DNA of 64,000 bases from Carnegiea gigantea (GCA_029747015.1 JAKOGI010002164.1:1-64000); one strand, 5' to 3'; positions 1 to 11,400 are shown, counted from the stretch's first letter. A program made the numbers and translations. Notes: generated by a model not told the origin, from the letters alone.

Positions 1-175
1 CGGCACCAAATTTATAGCAAAGTTTAACCTCTTTTTGACCTCTCCATAGTGTCGCGAGTCTTTGAACTCACTTAAGAAGACCAAATAGGCACATTTCCAT
101 GCATGATCTTCTTTGACCCTTTTCTTCCTTGAAATTGGACTTGAATAAAAATGATGCATATGGAAATATGCATCA
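1..175 (-). repeat. A1 3' LTR, partial
   Basis: Matches the right end of the other A LTRs (for example 2795-2964) and ends ATATGCATCA at 175. The sequence beyond it, read on the minus strand, is the polypurine tract CCCGGGGAGTA. The rest of this LTR is left of the window. Confidence 0.92.
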
Positions 176-337
176 TACTCCCCGGGTTGTTTTGAGTTTG
201 TTCTCAAACTCAAAGGGTTGGCAAGCTTCTCATGAAGGGAGGCATGCTTATGAAATGGGAGCTCTTGTAGGAAGTGGTCAAAGGGCATCACCTCTAGAGA
301 GATATAGAAGAGGGTGAGGGGAGGATGATAAAACGGG

Positions 338-1456
338 TCATATCTGGTGAGGAGAAGAGGCGGAAGTGAGAAATCTTCTTTGGGGGCAAGGGTTTGGGAA
401 GGATGAATGAGGGGTTAAGGCTTGTCGGTCCTTTTGTGGCTTGGGGGGTTGGGAAGGTTGAATGGGGGTTAAGGTGAATTCTTCTTGGGTCAAGAGTTGC
501 TCAACTTCTTCAATAACCCCACATGCCTCCAACTCTGGTGCTTGGAGTTCGGTAGGGCGTACTTCTTGAATCAAGAGTTGTTCAAACTCTTCAGCAACCC
601 TACATGGCTTCATCACTTCAAGGTCTTTAACTACATGCTCTTCAATTCTTGGGGTTATGCTTAAATTCACCTCATTATCTTCTTGGCACCCTTCTTCGGT
701 GAAGGATTGCTCAATTTCTTGCACAATCTCTTCTTGCTTCAACTCGGATCTTTGGGTCTCAAGTTCAATGGTCTCTTCATCACCATAGTCACCAAAAACA
801 AGAGGTAGGTCAACTAGGCTTGAAGCTTTTTCTCCAAGGATCTCATCATCTTTGTTTGGCTTTTGAGAAACCTTCTCTAAGGGAAGTATTTCTTCTTTTT
901 CAACCTTGAGTTCAATTTCTTCTTCAAGGCTTTCCCCCTGATCGTTCTCTTCTTCCACGGCTTTCCTTTCTTCCAAGGTAATGACCTCGTTATTGGGGCA
1001 ATCCGTGGATAAGTGTCCAAGCCCTTGGCACTTGAGACACCTCCTAGGTTGTGGGGGAAAGATCATTTGTGGGGGTGGTTCTTTTTGTGGGGTGGAAGGG
1101 AATGAACCCGTGAGCTTAACGGAGATACTTTCTTTCATGGGCATGTAAGTGGATGGGTAAAAGGAACCCTTCAACCTACTACTCAATTTCTTCCAAGTTC
1201 TCACCTTTTCTTTTCCTTTCTTTTTTCGCTCAAACTTATATTTATTCCACCACTGAAGAGCACAACCTCTCAATCTTGAAATAACCACTTCGAACTTCTG
1301 TTGGTCATTAAGGATACAACAAGCAAAAACTCGTTCCACTTTAGATAACCAACCTGTGAACTCTTCCTTTTCGCCATGAAATTTTGGAATTGCAAAGCAA
1401 GCATATCCAATATCAATAAGAGCTAGTTCTTTCTCCAAGTTCTTTGAAGACGGCAT
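338..1456 (-). CDS. Shortened Gag with zinc knuckle and acidic tail (A1)
   Basis: 372 codons, open from an ATG at 1456. Residues about 25-104 match the N-terminal half of the retrotransposon capsid domain seen in the other families here (pattern FTGWLSKVERVF ... LQWWNKYK ... RTWKKL ... YPSTY). The second half of that domain, which normally contains EYTREFE, is missing. A CX2CX4HX4C zinc knuckle follows at 140-153 (CLKCQGLGHLSTDC). From about 165 to 330 the protein is strongly acidic, with a repeated EE[FV]EQLL[IT]QE unit. The C-terminal 50 residues match the end of the A2 coding region. Likely role: a structural particle protein or a decoy of one, used with enzymes supplied by another element. 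The frame is intact in A1 but broken in A3. Confidence 0.8.
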   Translation of the reverse strand: MPSSKNLEKELALIDIGYACFAIPKFHGEKEEFTGWLSKVERVFACCILNDQQKFEVVISRLRGCALQWWNKYKFERKKKGKEKVRTWKKLSSRLKGSFYPSTYMPMKESISVKLTGSFPSTPQKEPPPQMIFPPQPRRCLKCQGLGHLSTDCPNNEVITLEERKAVEEENDQGESLEEEIELKVEKEEILPLEKVSQKPNKDDEILGEKASSLVDLPLVFGDYGDEETIELETQRSELKQEEIVQEIEQSFTEEGCQEDNEVNLSITPRIEEHVVKDLEVMKPCRVAEEFEQLLIQEVRPTELQAPELEACGVIEEVEQLLTQEEFTLTPIQPSQPPKPQKDRQALTPHSSFPNPCPQRRFLTSASSPHQI

Positions 1457-1520
1457 GAAGGATGAGGTCTAGGGGTCTTTGTGGATTGATTTGAAACGTA
1501 AGTTGGCTGTGGCAAAGGTG

Positions 1521-1699
1521 GCACGGTCATGCAAGGGGGCACGGTCAGGCCGTGCTATGCTTCGGCTGAAGAAAATACAGAAAAGTAGAGTGGCACGGTC
1601 GTGCTTTGCGGCACGGGGGCACCGTGCTCCGTCTCGACTTGAAGATTCCTGGAAAAAGAATATGGCACGGTCGTGTTTTGTGGCACGGGGGCACCGTGC
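1521..1699 (-). other. A1 leader: three hairpin-plus-palindrome units
   Basis: Between the primer-binding site and gag lie three pairs of GC-rich motifs in otherwise AT-rich DNA. Plus-strand positions: 12-mers at 1521-1532, 1593-1604 and 1664-1675 (consensus GCACGGTCGTGC), and 17-mers at 1539-1555, 1611-1627 and 1683-1699 (GCACGG, five bases, CCGTGC). The members of each pair are 6-7 nt apart. In element sense the hairpin comes first and the near-palindrome second. Confidence 0.85.
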
Positions 1700-1812
1700 T
1701 GCTTCTCTGGTCTTCAAGACTTCGGATTGCCGGTTTGTGCCTCTTTTTTTTTTTTTGTATTTTGGCTTTTTGGGATGTGTTTGGGTATGATGTGGGGCAC
1801 TTAAAAGCCTTG

Positions 1813-1824
1813 GCTCTGATACCA
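1813..1824 (-). other. A1 primer-binding site (initiator tRNA-Met)
   Basis: The plus strand reads GCTCTGATACCA, the complement of TGGTATCAGAGC. It lies 2 nt from the 5' LTR edge at 1827. Confidence 0.93.
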
Positions 1825-1826
1825 AT

Positions 1827-2964
1827 TGATGTAGATGTGGGTGGTAAGTGAACCAAATCAACTCAAACTCAAACTAAACAAGAATCAACCAAAGAAAAGT
1901 GAATATGGTGGAAGATAGTTTGAGATGTTTGAAGAATAATAACAAAAAGAACAAGGATAAACAAGACCTTGTAATTAAGATAATCCTTCACGGAGCCATT
2001 CAATGACTTGATCTTGGGCTAATTCTCTTGTCTTAACCAAGGAATCACTCCAATTGGAAAAGGAAGAGAACCTAGAACACCACTTGAATGAGCCAAATTC
2101 AAGATATAGAACTAGGAATTTGAGACACAAATGAGAATCACTCTCAAAGGTGCTTGTATTACTTTGGAAATCTCTTACAATGCTGAATGATTAGCTTCAC
2201 ATGCCCCTCCCCTTTTATAGACTCAGCAAAAGACAATCAAAGACTCAAATAACTCCTAACAATTAAAACTAGCTAACGAAAAGTCTAAGAAAAATGAAAA
2301 GACACATCATAAAAGGGGGTGGGGGAGGTTACAAGGAATATTCTAGGAATTTTGCAGCTGAAAACGTGCACAATGTCAGCCACACAATCACATGTAACCG
2401 AAGACTCTTCATATTCCCAGAATTAATCCTTGCAGCTGCCTCAAATTCAACAGAGCATAACTTCCAGAATACTCGGCCAAATCACGCGTTCTTGGGCTTG
2501 TTAGAAATCCCTGGAAGTATATTTTCCAGAATGGGCTCATTTGCTCAATTTGGATAAGCGGTTTGAAAGTTATGGCCCAAACAATGCAACTATCTCAGAC
2601 TGGACTGGATCAGCACAACGTATCTTTGAGTGATATTTTGCCCAATCAAATGATGTCCAAATTAAATAAAATTGGGCTTATTTTTAAAGCTGACATCTTA
2701 AGCTTCAAAAGCACATGGGCCCTCAAGTTGTGGGTCCACTTGAGCTTGTCCAAAAATGGTCACAAAAATCGGGTTCCGCAGGGATGAATTCGGCACCAAA
2801 TTTCTAGCAAAGCTTAACCTCTTTTTGACCTCTCCATAGTGTCGCGAGTCTTGAACTCACTTAAGAAGACCAAATAGGCACATTTCCATGCATGATCTTC
2901 TTTGACCCTTTTCTTCTTTGAAATTGGAGTTGAATAAAAATGATGCATATGGAAATATGCATCA
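1827..2964 (-). repeat. A1 5' LTR
   Basis: 1138 bp, TGATGTAGAT at the left and ATATGCATCA at the right. On the minus strand a TATA box (TATAAAA, plus-strand 2213-2219) precedes a GGGGAGGGG run. The part downstream of the TATA box carries the hairpin region shared with other families. The sense start of the LTR is a perfect 10-bp inverted repeat (TGATGCATAT / ATATGCATCA) around TTCC. Confidence 0.93.
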
Positions 2965-3441
2965 TGAGTCTTAATCATTGATTAGGTGGTGTATCTGTAT
3001 CCTAATCAAAGGTTAAGGGCCCTAAGCTAAGTGATTAGTGGTGTATCTTATCTAATCACAAGGCTTAGAACTATCCAGATTCCATTGAATTCACTTAAAG
3101 TTCATGAAGTTAGCTTTGGGGTCCTTAAACCAAAGCTCTCCTTTTTCATGTTCTAATCAGTGAACTTCATTCCTCTCTTCTTTTTTTTTCTTTTCATATT
3201 CATTTCAAGCTTAATCAAGGCCAAGAATTTTTGCTTTGATTCAGTTTTGAGCCCAAACACAAAAACCACTTCAAACCGTGAGAAATCACAAACTTAGGCG
3301 TGAAAGGCAGAAGATTGGCACGGCCACACCGTGCCCTTAAGCACGACCGTGCCTCCCTAGGTTCGTGAGTTTTCCATTTGTTTTGGTTGTGTTCTTGTTG
3401 TAAGTTGGCTTCAGTTGTTCCTACCCTTGAGACTTACATCA
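2965..3441 (+). repeat. LTR B0: right part of a family-B LTR
   Basis: Matches B1 5' LTR positions from about 7839 to 8325, including the hairpin region, the GCACGGCCACACCGTGC hairpin (3318-3334), GCACGACCGTGC (3341-3352) and the end TTACATCA. It stops abruptly at 3441 against integrase coding sequence, so a B element or solo LTR inserted into E1. The right target-site copy would be GAAGG (3442-3446). The left part is outside the window, beyond A1. Confidence 0.9.
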
Positions 3442-3443
3442 GA

Positions 3444-4583
3444 AGGTGTGGAACGTGCCAAGCTGCAAAGAGTCACACACTACCTCACGGTTTGCATACC
3501 CCACTGCCCATACCGACTTTACCATGGGTGGACGTGAGTATGGACTTCATTTTGAGACTACCTAAGACCCAAAGGGGAAAGGACTCAATATTTGTGGTGG
3601 TAGATAAATTTTCAAAAATGGCACATTTCATTCCTTGCCACAAGACCAACGATGCTACATACATTGCTGAATTGTATTTCAAGAAGGTAACAAGGTTGCA
3701 TGGCATTCCTAAATCCATTGTTTCAGATAGGGACACGAAGTTCCTAAGTCATTTTTGGATTACTCTTTGGAAGAAGCTTGGTACCAAATTGTTATACAGT
3801 ACTACTTGTCACCCCCAGACCGATGGTCAAACTGAGGTAACTAATCGAACCTTAGGCACTCTCCTAAGAGCTTTGATTAAACCTCATGCTAAAGCTTGGG
3901 ATTTACTCTTGCCACATGCTGAATTTGCATACAACAAAGCTCCTAGCAAGGCTACTGGTCTTTCACCATTTAAGGTGGTGTATGGGATTGACCCTTTAAG
4001 TCCCAATGATCTTACCCCACGGCCTCAAGACCAAAAGCCCCATGTCGATGCAACGACAAGAGTAAAGGAAATCCAGAAACTCCATGAGTTGGTTAAAGCC
4101 AGAATTGAGAAGACTAATGCAGCCTATGAAGCACAAGCCAACAAGCATAGGAGAAAGATTGTTTTTCAACCAGGAGACTTAGTTTGGATCCATTTGAGGA
4201 AGGAACGGTTTCCTTCTAAAAGAAAGAATAAACTCATGCCACAAGCTGAAGGTCCATTTGAAGTCTTAGAAAGGATCAACGATAATGCTTACAAGGTTGA
4301 TCTACCTGGTGATTATGAGGTTTCTGCCACCTTCAATGTGGCAGATTTGAGCCCCTTCTATCCGGACACTTCCCCACCAGATTTGAGGGTCAAATCTTTT
4401 CAACAAGGGGAGGATGATGGAATCCTGCCTAGCCAAGACCTTGACCATGATGAAACAAGTCCAACTCGTCCAAGAACAAGGTCCCAAGTGAAGAAGATGG
4501 CTCACATTTTACAAGAAAGCCAAACAGCACCAAACGGGCTAACCGGCCAGAAAATGCCCGGTTTTGTGCACTTGATTTCTTAA
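3444..4583 (+). pseudogene. Integrase fragment of E1 pol with LTR-encoded tail
   Basis: An open frame of about 379 codons that starts abruptly where LTR B0 ends. It begins in the second half of the HHCC zinc finger (CX2C in RRCGTCQAAKSH) and contains the catalytic Asp in VSMDFI, the Asp in VSDRDTKF and the Glu in GQTEVTNR. The C-terminal domain has the GDLVWIHLRKERFPSKRK block and ATFNVADLSPF. No chromodomain follows. The frame crosses into the 3' LTR at 4415 and adds about 55 residues, including RPRTRSQVKKM and a C-terminal PGFVHLIS. The family normally uses this protein to insert cDNA into host DNA. The N-terminus is lost, so this copy is dead. Confidence 0.88.
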
Positions 4584-5722
4584 GCTACATTGTGGCTTAA
4601 GTTTGATATTTTTGCATTTTTGGAATCCTTATGATGTTAACTTTCAGGTTCAAGCATTGATTTCAAATCATACACACAAGAGGATGGGAGATCAAGGTGA
4701 TTTTCCAAACCGGTCAGATTGGCTCCAATTCTGCCCGGTTAGATGAATTAGCCTAATTACCATGTTTTAAGGGGCTATAACCTTGATTTCTTCATTTGGA
4801 GGATTAGTACACACCCTAAGGATTTCCCCCATGGCCTAAAATCCAAATCATGGTCACTTTTGCTAAGGGAAAATTGAACCTGAAAACCGGGTACATTCTG
4901 CCCTTGAACCCGGTTTGAGGCCGGCTGTTTTGCTTCACCACAAGGGTTTGCTCACTTAATCAGCTTGAATGGCACACAAACCAAGGCCGGAACACATCCC
5001 AAGGCTCCCTAGAGAAGAACAACCAATGAAAGATGAGCTGCACACGGTTTGTCCCTTGATTCTCATTGGACAGCCGAAGTGGGAGTGTTCTTGCTTCCCA
5101 TTGGACAGCCGTAAAGGGGAAGCCACTTTTCGGCTGAGCACATGCTATCTTGCTGCATTCTTAGTTGATTAAGCCTAAATACAAGTTAATTAAGTTGTAA
5201 TAATCATTTGTCTTGCTTTCTTTATTAGTTTAAATGTACTTAGATTAGTCTTAAGCTTGCTTTGCAACCGGTTAGTCATAACTGTGTAGATTAAGACTAG
5301 TTAACACCTTTCCTCCTTAGGAGGGTAAGGTGAGGTACTTGCTTGCTAGTTAGAATGTTTTCCTAGGCTTGTAACAAACGCAAGTTTCGGCCATTAGAAG
5401 AATATACCTCAGATTTTGAAAGAGAAAACTGTAGAGAGCATTCGAAGCTTTCTTTCCAAAAACTCTACTTGCTTATCTTAGTTTAGGCCGAACTAAGTGG
5501 TGTTCAAGTGAGTCCTAACTTTGATTAAGTGGTGATTTCTGTATCTTAATCAAACTTAGGGGCCCTAATCTTGGGTTTGGTGGTGATTCTGTATCCAAAA
5601 TCCAAGTTTAGCTCTATCCTTTTCAAGCAAAACAGTCACGGGTTCTTCGGTTTCCTAGAGAATCCGAATTGCTTTTCCTTATTTCTTTGATTGTAATCTC
5701 AATCCCCTTGAGCTTTACATTA
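4415..5722 (+). repeat. E1 3' LTR
   Basis: 1308 bp, from TGATGGAATCC to TTTACATTA. It resembles E2 in its middle (compare 4665-4690 with 42118-42141 and 45888 onward). Two hairpins near 5513-5619 share the loop pattern GTGGTGAT...TCTGTATC. I see no GCACGG motif in this copy. Confidence 0.82.
5513..5614 (+). other. LTR hairpin array (E1)
   Basis: First stem: CCTAACTTTGATTAAG (5513-5528) with CTTAATCAAACTTAGG (5545-5560), one mismatch. The loop contains GTGGTGATTTCTGTAT. Second stem: CCTAATCTTGGGTTTGG (5564-5580) with the region 5595-5611, and a matching loop. Stems differ from those in B1 and E2 but the loops are alike. Confidence 0.7.
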
Positions 5723-5854
5723 GTTCAAATGGTGGAGTTGAGAGTAACAATCTTGAACATAGGTAGGAGGAAGAAACCGAGCCTTAAGCTTGGATTTCAT
5801 CTTCTCCCATGTTCTGATTTTGGACTTCCGTTCTCTAACTCTTTTGGCATGTAA
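5723..5854 (-). pseudogene. H1 gag, C-terminal capsid fragment
   Basis: Minus-strand reading gives a gag segment like [25 protein letters not shown] ... QLHHLN, closest to the E2 gag at 48000-48100. It is cut at 5722 by the E1 LTR and at 5855 by solo LTR G1. It continues at 41333, and the 5-bp TGTAA flank is duplicated on the two sides of G1. Confidence 0.85.
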
Positions 5855-6782
5855 TGATGTATATAAGAGAGAGCCCAAATGACCAAGCAAGGCTAGGTTT
5901 GTGTTTTTGTATTTGCGATAACAAGGAAAGGATAGGATAGTTCAAGAACTCGACAAGAGATAATCCAAATGGAGCCACTGAAGTCAAGAACTTGGGTAAT
6001 CCTTTAAACCAATTAGGATGCAGAATTTAATGACCACCTAATTGAGATAAAGGGACCTAGAACACCACTTGAGAGAGCCACTTCTCAAGGTATAGAACTA
6101 GGGATTTTGAGAAAAGAGTATTCAACTCAAATCTGAATTGTACTTTTTACTTGATGAATGACTTGATGCTAAACAACTCGGTTTATGGCCTTTATATAGA
6201 GTTAGCCTCACACTTGAAAAGATACAAGCTCACTTATGAAAAGACACAAATGAAAATACAAGTAAAGGGGAATGACTAGGGAAGAAACATTGCACTCGGT
6301 TGAGAACCATGAACCCGGCTTGTGTCTCTTGAACGAAATGAACCTAGCAACCTTGATATGCATGAACCCTCTTGTTTACACACGTCTTGGCCATGTGAGG
6401 AAAGGGGGAATGTAGCTTGGAAGGGGAAGAATGCAGCAAAGGGCCGAAGAGACCAAATAGGCTTTACGCGTTTGCCATTAATGCGTTCACACCTGCAGCT
6501 TGGCTAGATTCAAATGGGCATATCTCTCTGGTTTGTGATCCAAATTCGATGATTCTTGATTCCCTGGAAAGCTTGAAGAGTCTAGTTTCTAAGGAAAGTG
6601 GTTTCATTGCATTTGGATCAGCCATTTAAAAGTTATGGGCCGAAGAGTGATGACTGCCCAAACTGGACTGGATTTCGACACTTTATTTTATGGGCTAAAG
6701 ATGACCAACCAAATGGACTCCAAATAAAGCGTGGTTGGTCTTGTTAGAAAGCTTATTTTTTAAGCTTGAATAAGGGGAAGGC
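5855..6782 (-). repeat. G1 solo LTR, left segment
   Basis: 928 bp: the downstream (R-U5) and middle part of LTR G in minus orientation. Its last five bases AAGGC (6778-6782) are repeated at 40913-40917, the target duplication of B1. No coding region of interest. Confidence 0.88.
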
Positions 6783-7810
6783 TGATGGAGGTCCATCCAC
6801 AAGGTCCATTAACGTTCAAATGATCCAAAATAATCAAGAAACTAAGTCCAAAGCCACGGCCATTAATTGTTTGGTGAAGAACATTGAAGGTGATGCACCC
6901 GATTTTTCATCCGAATTTTCACCCGGTTTTTGTTACTTGATTACTCAAGTTTAATCCCAGCTTAAGTGCTTGTTTTTTGGTGAGATTACAAGTTTAAGGT
7001 CTTAGCTTTCATATCCAATTGGAATTACCAGATTTGGAGTTCAATTGGTTAGTGAATTAAGCTAATTAGTAAACCTGTGCTGTTTTGGAGTCCAATCTGC
7101 ACGGTTTGGGAGATTAGGCTGATTCAAGGGGTAAATGACGTCCAAATGCTATGATTCAAAAAGGAGAGTAAACTAGACATCTTGAGGTTTCCTTCCATGT
7201 AAGGAAATCCCAGATTACTCAGCATTTGAGGTGTCAAACATGAAGCACAAGACAAGGCAGAAACCGGCACCAAGACACCTGGTTACTTAGCTAGGTGGTT
7301 TTCCCTCTTAGGTGGGTTTGCTTAAGGTGTAAGCATGCCTACTGGGTCAACTTGAGCTGCTTGGTAAGCTGCCACTCAGCGACATAGGAGTGTGACACGT
7401 GGAAGCATGAAGAAGGCGACACTTGGCAAGCTATGAACCGACCACACTCACTTTACATGGCAGCCATGCATTCATCACCTTTTTGAGGTGGCAGTCGTGT
7501 ATACCTTACCTCTCTTAAAGGGAAATTGAGTCAACAAGATTTCTTAATGCTTAGGAAAGAGTTTAAGAAAGAAATCTTGTGTTTTATAACTTAAAATTTC
7601 AGCTTATGTATGTTTAAGCTTAAACCATGTATTACTAAGCATAGGATTAGTTTAGTGACTTTCCTTGCCTAGAAGGAAAGCCCTTTTCATGTAATCACAA
7701 GGCCATATAAGTCCCTTGGCTGCTCTTTTGTGAAACAACAAGTTTGAGTATTGAAATTAAGCAAAGACTTTGTATATTGTGTTCCTCTTAAACAGTTAAC
7801 TTGCTTATCC

Positions 7811-7953
7811 TTAATTAGGCCGATTAAGGTGGTGTTCAAGTGAGTCTTAATCATTGATTAGGTGGTGTATCTGTATCTTAATCAAAGATTAAGGGCCCTA
7901 AGCTAGATGATTGGTGGTGTATCTTATCTAATCGCAAAGCTTAGAACTATCCC
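7811..7953 (+). other. LTR hairpin array (B1)
   Basis: Stem 5' arm CTTAATCATTGATTAG (7846-7861) pairs with CTTAATCAAAGATTAAG (7877-7893) across a loop with GTGGTGTATCTGTAT. A second hairpin of the same design follows, CTAAGCTA...GATT with AATC...AAGCTTAG (7899-7943), loop GTGGTGTATCTTAT. A shorter CCTTAAT / GATTAAGG pair precedes them. The position downstream of the likely TATA box puts them in the transcript leader. Confidence 0.72.
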
Positions 7954-8202
7954 AAACACATTGAATTCACTTAAAGTTCATAAAGCTAGCTTTTGGATTC
8001 CTTAAACCATAAGTTCTCTTTTGTGTTCTAATCAGTGAACTTCTCATTCTTTTCATTCCACACATTTCCTACCCTTTCTCATACTCTTTTCAAGCTTAAT
8101 CAAGGCCAAGACTTCTTGCTTTGATTCAGTTTTTAGCCCAAACACAAAACCACTTCAAACAGTGAGAAATCACAAACTCTAGGCGTGCAAGGCAGAACTT
8201 TG

Positions 8203-8237
8203 GCACGGCCACACCGTGTCCTTAAGCACGACCGTGC
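8203..8237 (+). other. Leader motif in B1 LTR (hairpin plus palindrome)
   Basis: GCACGGCCACACCGTGT (8203-8219), 6 nt, then GCACGACCGTGC (8226-8237). Here the motif lies inside the LTR about 90 nt before its end, whereas in families A, C, D and I it lies after the primer-binding site. Confidence 0.85.
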
Positions 8238-8329
8238 CCCCTTGGTTCGTGAGTTTTCCACTTGTTTGGGTTGTGTTCTTGTTGTAAGTTAGCTTGGGTT
8301 GTTCCTACCTTTGAGACTTACATCAATTT

Positions 8330-8341
8330 TGGTATCAGAGC
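8330..8341 (+). other. B1 primer-binding site (initiator tRNA-Met)
   Basis: TGGTATCAGAGC, 4 nt after the 5' LTR end at 8325. Confidence 0.95.
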
Positions 8342-8435
8342 AAGTTCATCCTTGCGTGGAACCTACCACACGCCTTTCCCAGCTTATCTCTGAATCCGAA
8401 ACTCAAACACAATCCTATTCATCCAAACTTCCAAC

Positions 8436-11400
8436 ATGAGTTCTAGCATGACCATGGAAGAGAAACTTAAAGCAATGGCCAAGCAGATGCATGAAATCTC
8501 TATATCCAATCAAGAACTTAAGGCTCGAAATGAGTACTTGAGAAAACATCTTGGAGATAACATGAAACAAAAACAAAAGCTTCAAGAGGGAAGTGAGCGA
8601 ATAGGAACGCATTATGGAAGTGAAGAGGAAGCTAGCAATGCGTTATCCTTCTCTGAAGATGATGTACCATTCGAAAGGATGAGAAGAAGAGCACGGCCTA
8701 CTTTCAACTCAAATAATTTCAAAGTTGAAATTCCTAAGTTTGAGGGTAAGCTTGACCCAGATGAGTTCCTTGAATGGTTACAAACTGTTGAGCGGATTTT
8801 CAAGTACAAGGAGATTCCAGAGGATCGGAAGGTGAAATTGGTTGCTCTTAGACTGAGAAAATATGCCTCCTTATGGTGGACAAACCTCAATGCTAAGAGA
8901 ACTAGGGAAAGAAAGAGCAAGATCAATACTTGGGACAAGTTGAAATCTAAGATGAAGGCATGGTTCTTGCCATCCACTTATGTCCAAGACAATTACATGC
9001 TCTTTCACCATCTCACTCAAGGCAAAATGAACGTGGAAGAATACACACGTGAGTTTGAGAAACTCATGATTAAATGTGACATTCATGAGCCTAAAGAACA
9101 AACCATGGTTCGTTACCTAGGAGGGCTTGATCCTAGGATAGCCAACGTGGTTGAATTGCAAGCCTACACCAGCTTTGACGAAGTATGTGTTCTAGCACAT
9201 AAGGTGGAACAACAAAGAAGATCCAGGATGAATATTCGTGATTCATTCAAGCCCTATTCTGCACCAAACCGTGGGCAACCCTTCAACAAGGGGAGTACCA
9301 CATCTCAGCCTAAATCATCTACCCCTTTCCCATCTAATCCACAAAAGAACCAAGCTCCTCAAAGGCCACTACCGAATCCCCCATGTCCAAACCCATACCC
9401 CACAAGCCAGAGAAGGTGTTATAAGTGCCAAGGCCTAGGACATATTGCTTCTGATTGTCCTAGTCGAAAGGTAGTTACCTTAGCTGAATGGGAAGCCATA
9501 GAAGGAGAATTTGCCGAGGAGAAAGAGGAGGAAAAGGAAGAAAAAACTAAGGAAGATCATGAAGAAGATCAGGAGGAGTTTGTGGAAAATGCAGATGAAG
9601 GTGAAATGCTAGTAATTCGAAGGGTATTGAGTAACCAACGAATTGCTGAGGATGAACAGCGTGAGAACATCTTTCACTCACGGTGTACAGTCCAAGGCAA
9701 AGTTTGTTCCTTAATCATCGATGGAGGAAGCTGTGCCAACGTTGTTTCGTTGAGTATGATTGAAAAATTGAGCCTTCAGGCCACGGCACATCCACACCTA
9801 TACAATATTCAATGGCTAAATCAAAGCAAGGGAATACAGGTTAATTCTCGTTGCTTGATTTCATTCTCTCTTGGTAAGAACTACCAAGATGAACTTTGGT
9901 GTGATGTTATCCCCATGGATGCTTGCCATACTTTACTAGGGAGACCATGGGTGTATGATAGGAAGGTCATGCATAATGGTTACCTAAACACCTATTCCTT
10001 TACCAAAGATGGCAAGAAAATTACCCTGAATCCTATGTCATCATCCGAACTCCACAAAATGAAATCACAAAAAAGCCAAAATCAATATGACTTGCTTTTG
10101 ACATATGGAGAACCACTTTTGAAAGCTACTCAACATGAGTTTAAGGCTTTGAAAGAATGGATATTGTAAGTTCAAGATGAACCAGAAACACCACTTCCAT
10201 CCCATCCTGTAGCCAAGGTCATATTTGAGCAGCTTAGTCACCTATTTCCTGATGAGATACCTTCGGGTTTACCACCCAAGTGTGATATTCAACATCATAT
10301 TGACCTTATCCCAGGATCCATTCTACCAAATAAACCTGCCTACAGAACAAACCCAAAAGAAACCCAAGAGATTGAACGTCAAGTTGAAGAATTGATGTCT
10401 AAGGGGTTGGTACGAGAATCCTTGAGTCCGTGTGCTGTCCCGGCTCTCTTGGTTCCAAAGAAGGATGGTAATATGAGGATGTGTGTTGATAGCAGGGCCA
10501 TAAACAAAATTACTATCAAGTATAGGTATCCTATACCTAGGCTTGAAGATATGTTGGATGCATTACATGGCTCTAAGGTGTTTAGTAAGATTGATTTGAG
10601 GAGTGGTTATTATAAGATTCGTATTAGGGAGGGTGATGAGTGGAAAACTGCTTTTAAGACTAAAGGTAGATTATATGAATGGTTAGTCATGCCTTTTGGT
10701 CTTTCCAATGCCCCTAGTACGTTTATGAGGTTAATGAATCAAGTATTTCGGCCATACTTGGGCAAGTTCGTGGTCGTTTACTTTGATGACATATTAGTGT
10801 TTAGCAAGAATGAGCAAGAGCATCAAAATCATTTAACTCAGGTGATGCTTGTTCTTGAAAAGGAGAAATTGTTTGGCAACCTTAAGAAGTGTACCTTCTT
10901 TACCCATGAAGTTACCTTCTTAGGTTATATTGTTTCAGAGGATGGAATTAAGGCAGATGAAAGCAAGATTGAGGCCATTCGGACTTGGCCTATTCCTAAA
11001 AGTATTCATGATGTTCGAAGCTTTCATGGCTTAGCTTCTTTCTATAGGAGATTCATATGCAATTTCAGCACCATTTTAGCTCCTATGACTGAAGTTCTTA
11101 AGGGTTCCTCATTCACTTAGAATCCTAAAGCTCAAGCTGCCTTTGAAGAAGTGAAAGAAAGACTAACTCAAGCACCGGTTCTAGCTTTACCTTGCTTTGA
11201 GAAAGTCTTTGAAATTGAGTGCGATGCTTCTACAGTTGGTATTGGTGGAATTCTTACTCAAGAAGGACATCCTTTGGCCTTCTTCAGTGAGAAGTTACGT
11301 GATACCAGAAAGAGATATTCAACCTATGGGAAAGAGTTTTATGCAATCGTTCGATGCTTGGAACATTTTAATCATTATTTGATTGCCAGTGAGTTTATTC

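Larger units (their letters stand above)
1..2964 (-). mobile_element. Element A1: gag-only non-autonomous LTR retrotransposon, cut by window start
   Basis: Minus-strand element with a partial 3' LTR (1-175), a 1.65-kb internal region and a complete 5' LTR (1827-2964). The internal region has a primer-binding site next to the 5' LTR and a purine-rich tract next to the 3' LTR, but only one coding region, a shortened gag. There is no protease, reverse transcriptase, RNase H or integrase. It is inserted in an LTR of family B: sequence at 2965 onward matches the inside of the B1 LTR from about 7839. The right target-site copy would be TGAGT (2965-2969); the left copy lies outside the window. The layout resembles the plant class described as terminal-repeat retrotransposons with a GAG domain (TR-GAG). 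Confidence 0.9.
3442..5722 (+). mobile_element. Element E1: 3' end of a gypsy element
   Basis: Contains the end of pol (integrase), a purine tract CAACAAGGGGAGGA (4401-4414) and a full 3' LTR (4415-5722). The left part lies beyond B0 and the window edge. On the right it abuts minus-strand gag of H1; the last bases ACATTA look like a mutated ACATCA terminus. The likely target-site copy on the right is GTTCA (5723-5727). Confidence 0.85.
6783..8325 (+). repeat. B1 5' LTR
   Basis: 1543 bp, TGATGGAGGTCC to TTACATCA. The first 170 bp encode the pol C-terminal tail when read in the 3' LTR. A candidate TATA box (CATATAAG) is at 7705-7711. The downstream part holds the hairpin array (7811-7953) and the leader motif (8203-8237). 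Confidence 0.95.

Noticed and set aside
1479..1861. Short open frames on both strands over the A1, A2 and A3 leaders
   Set aside because: They result from the GCACGG motif repeats lacking stops; frames differ between copies and none has a gag-like start.
8330..8341. tRNA-Met gene fragments at the TGGTATCAGAGC sites
   Set aside because: Only 12 bases match and each lies next to an LTR: they are primer-binding sites. No cloverleaf is present.
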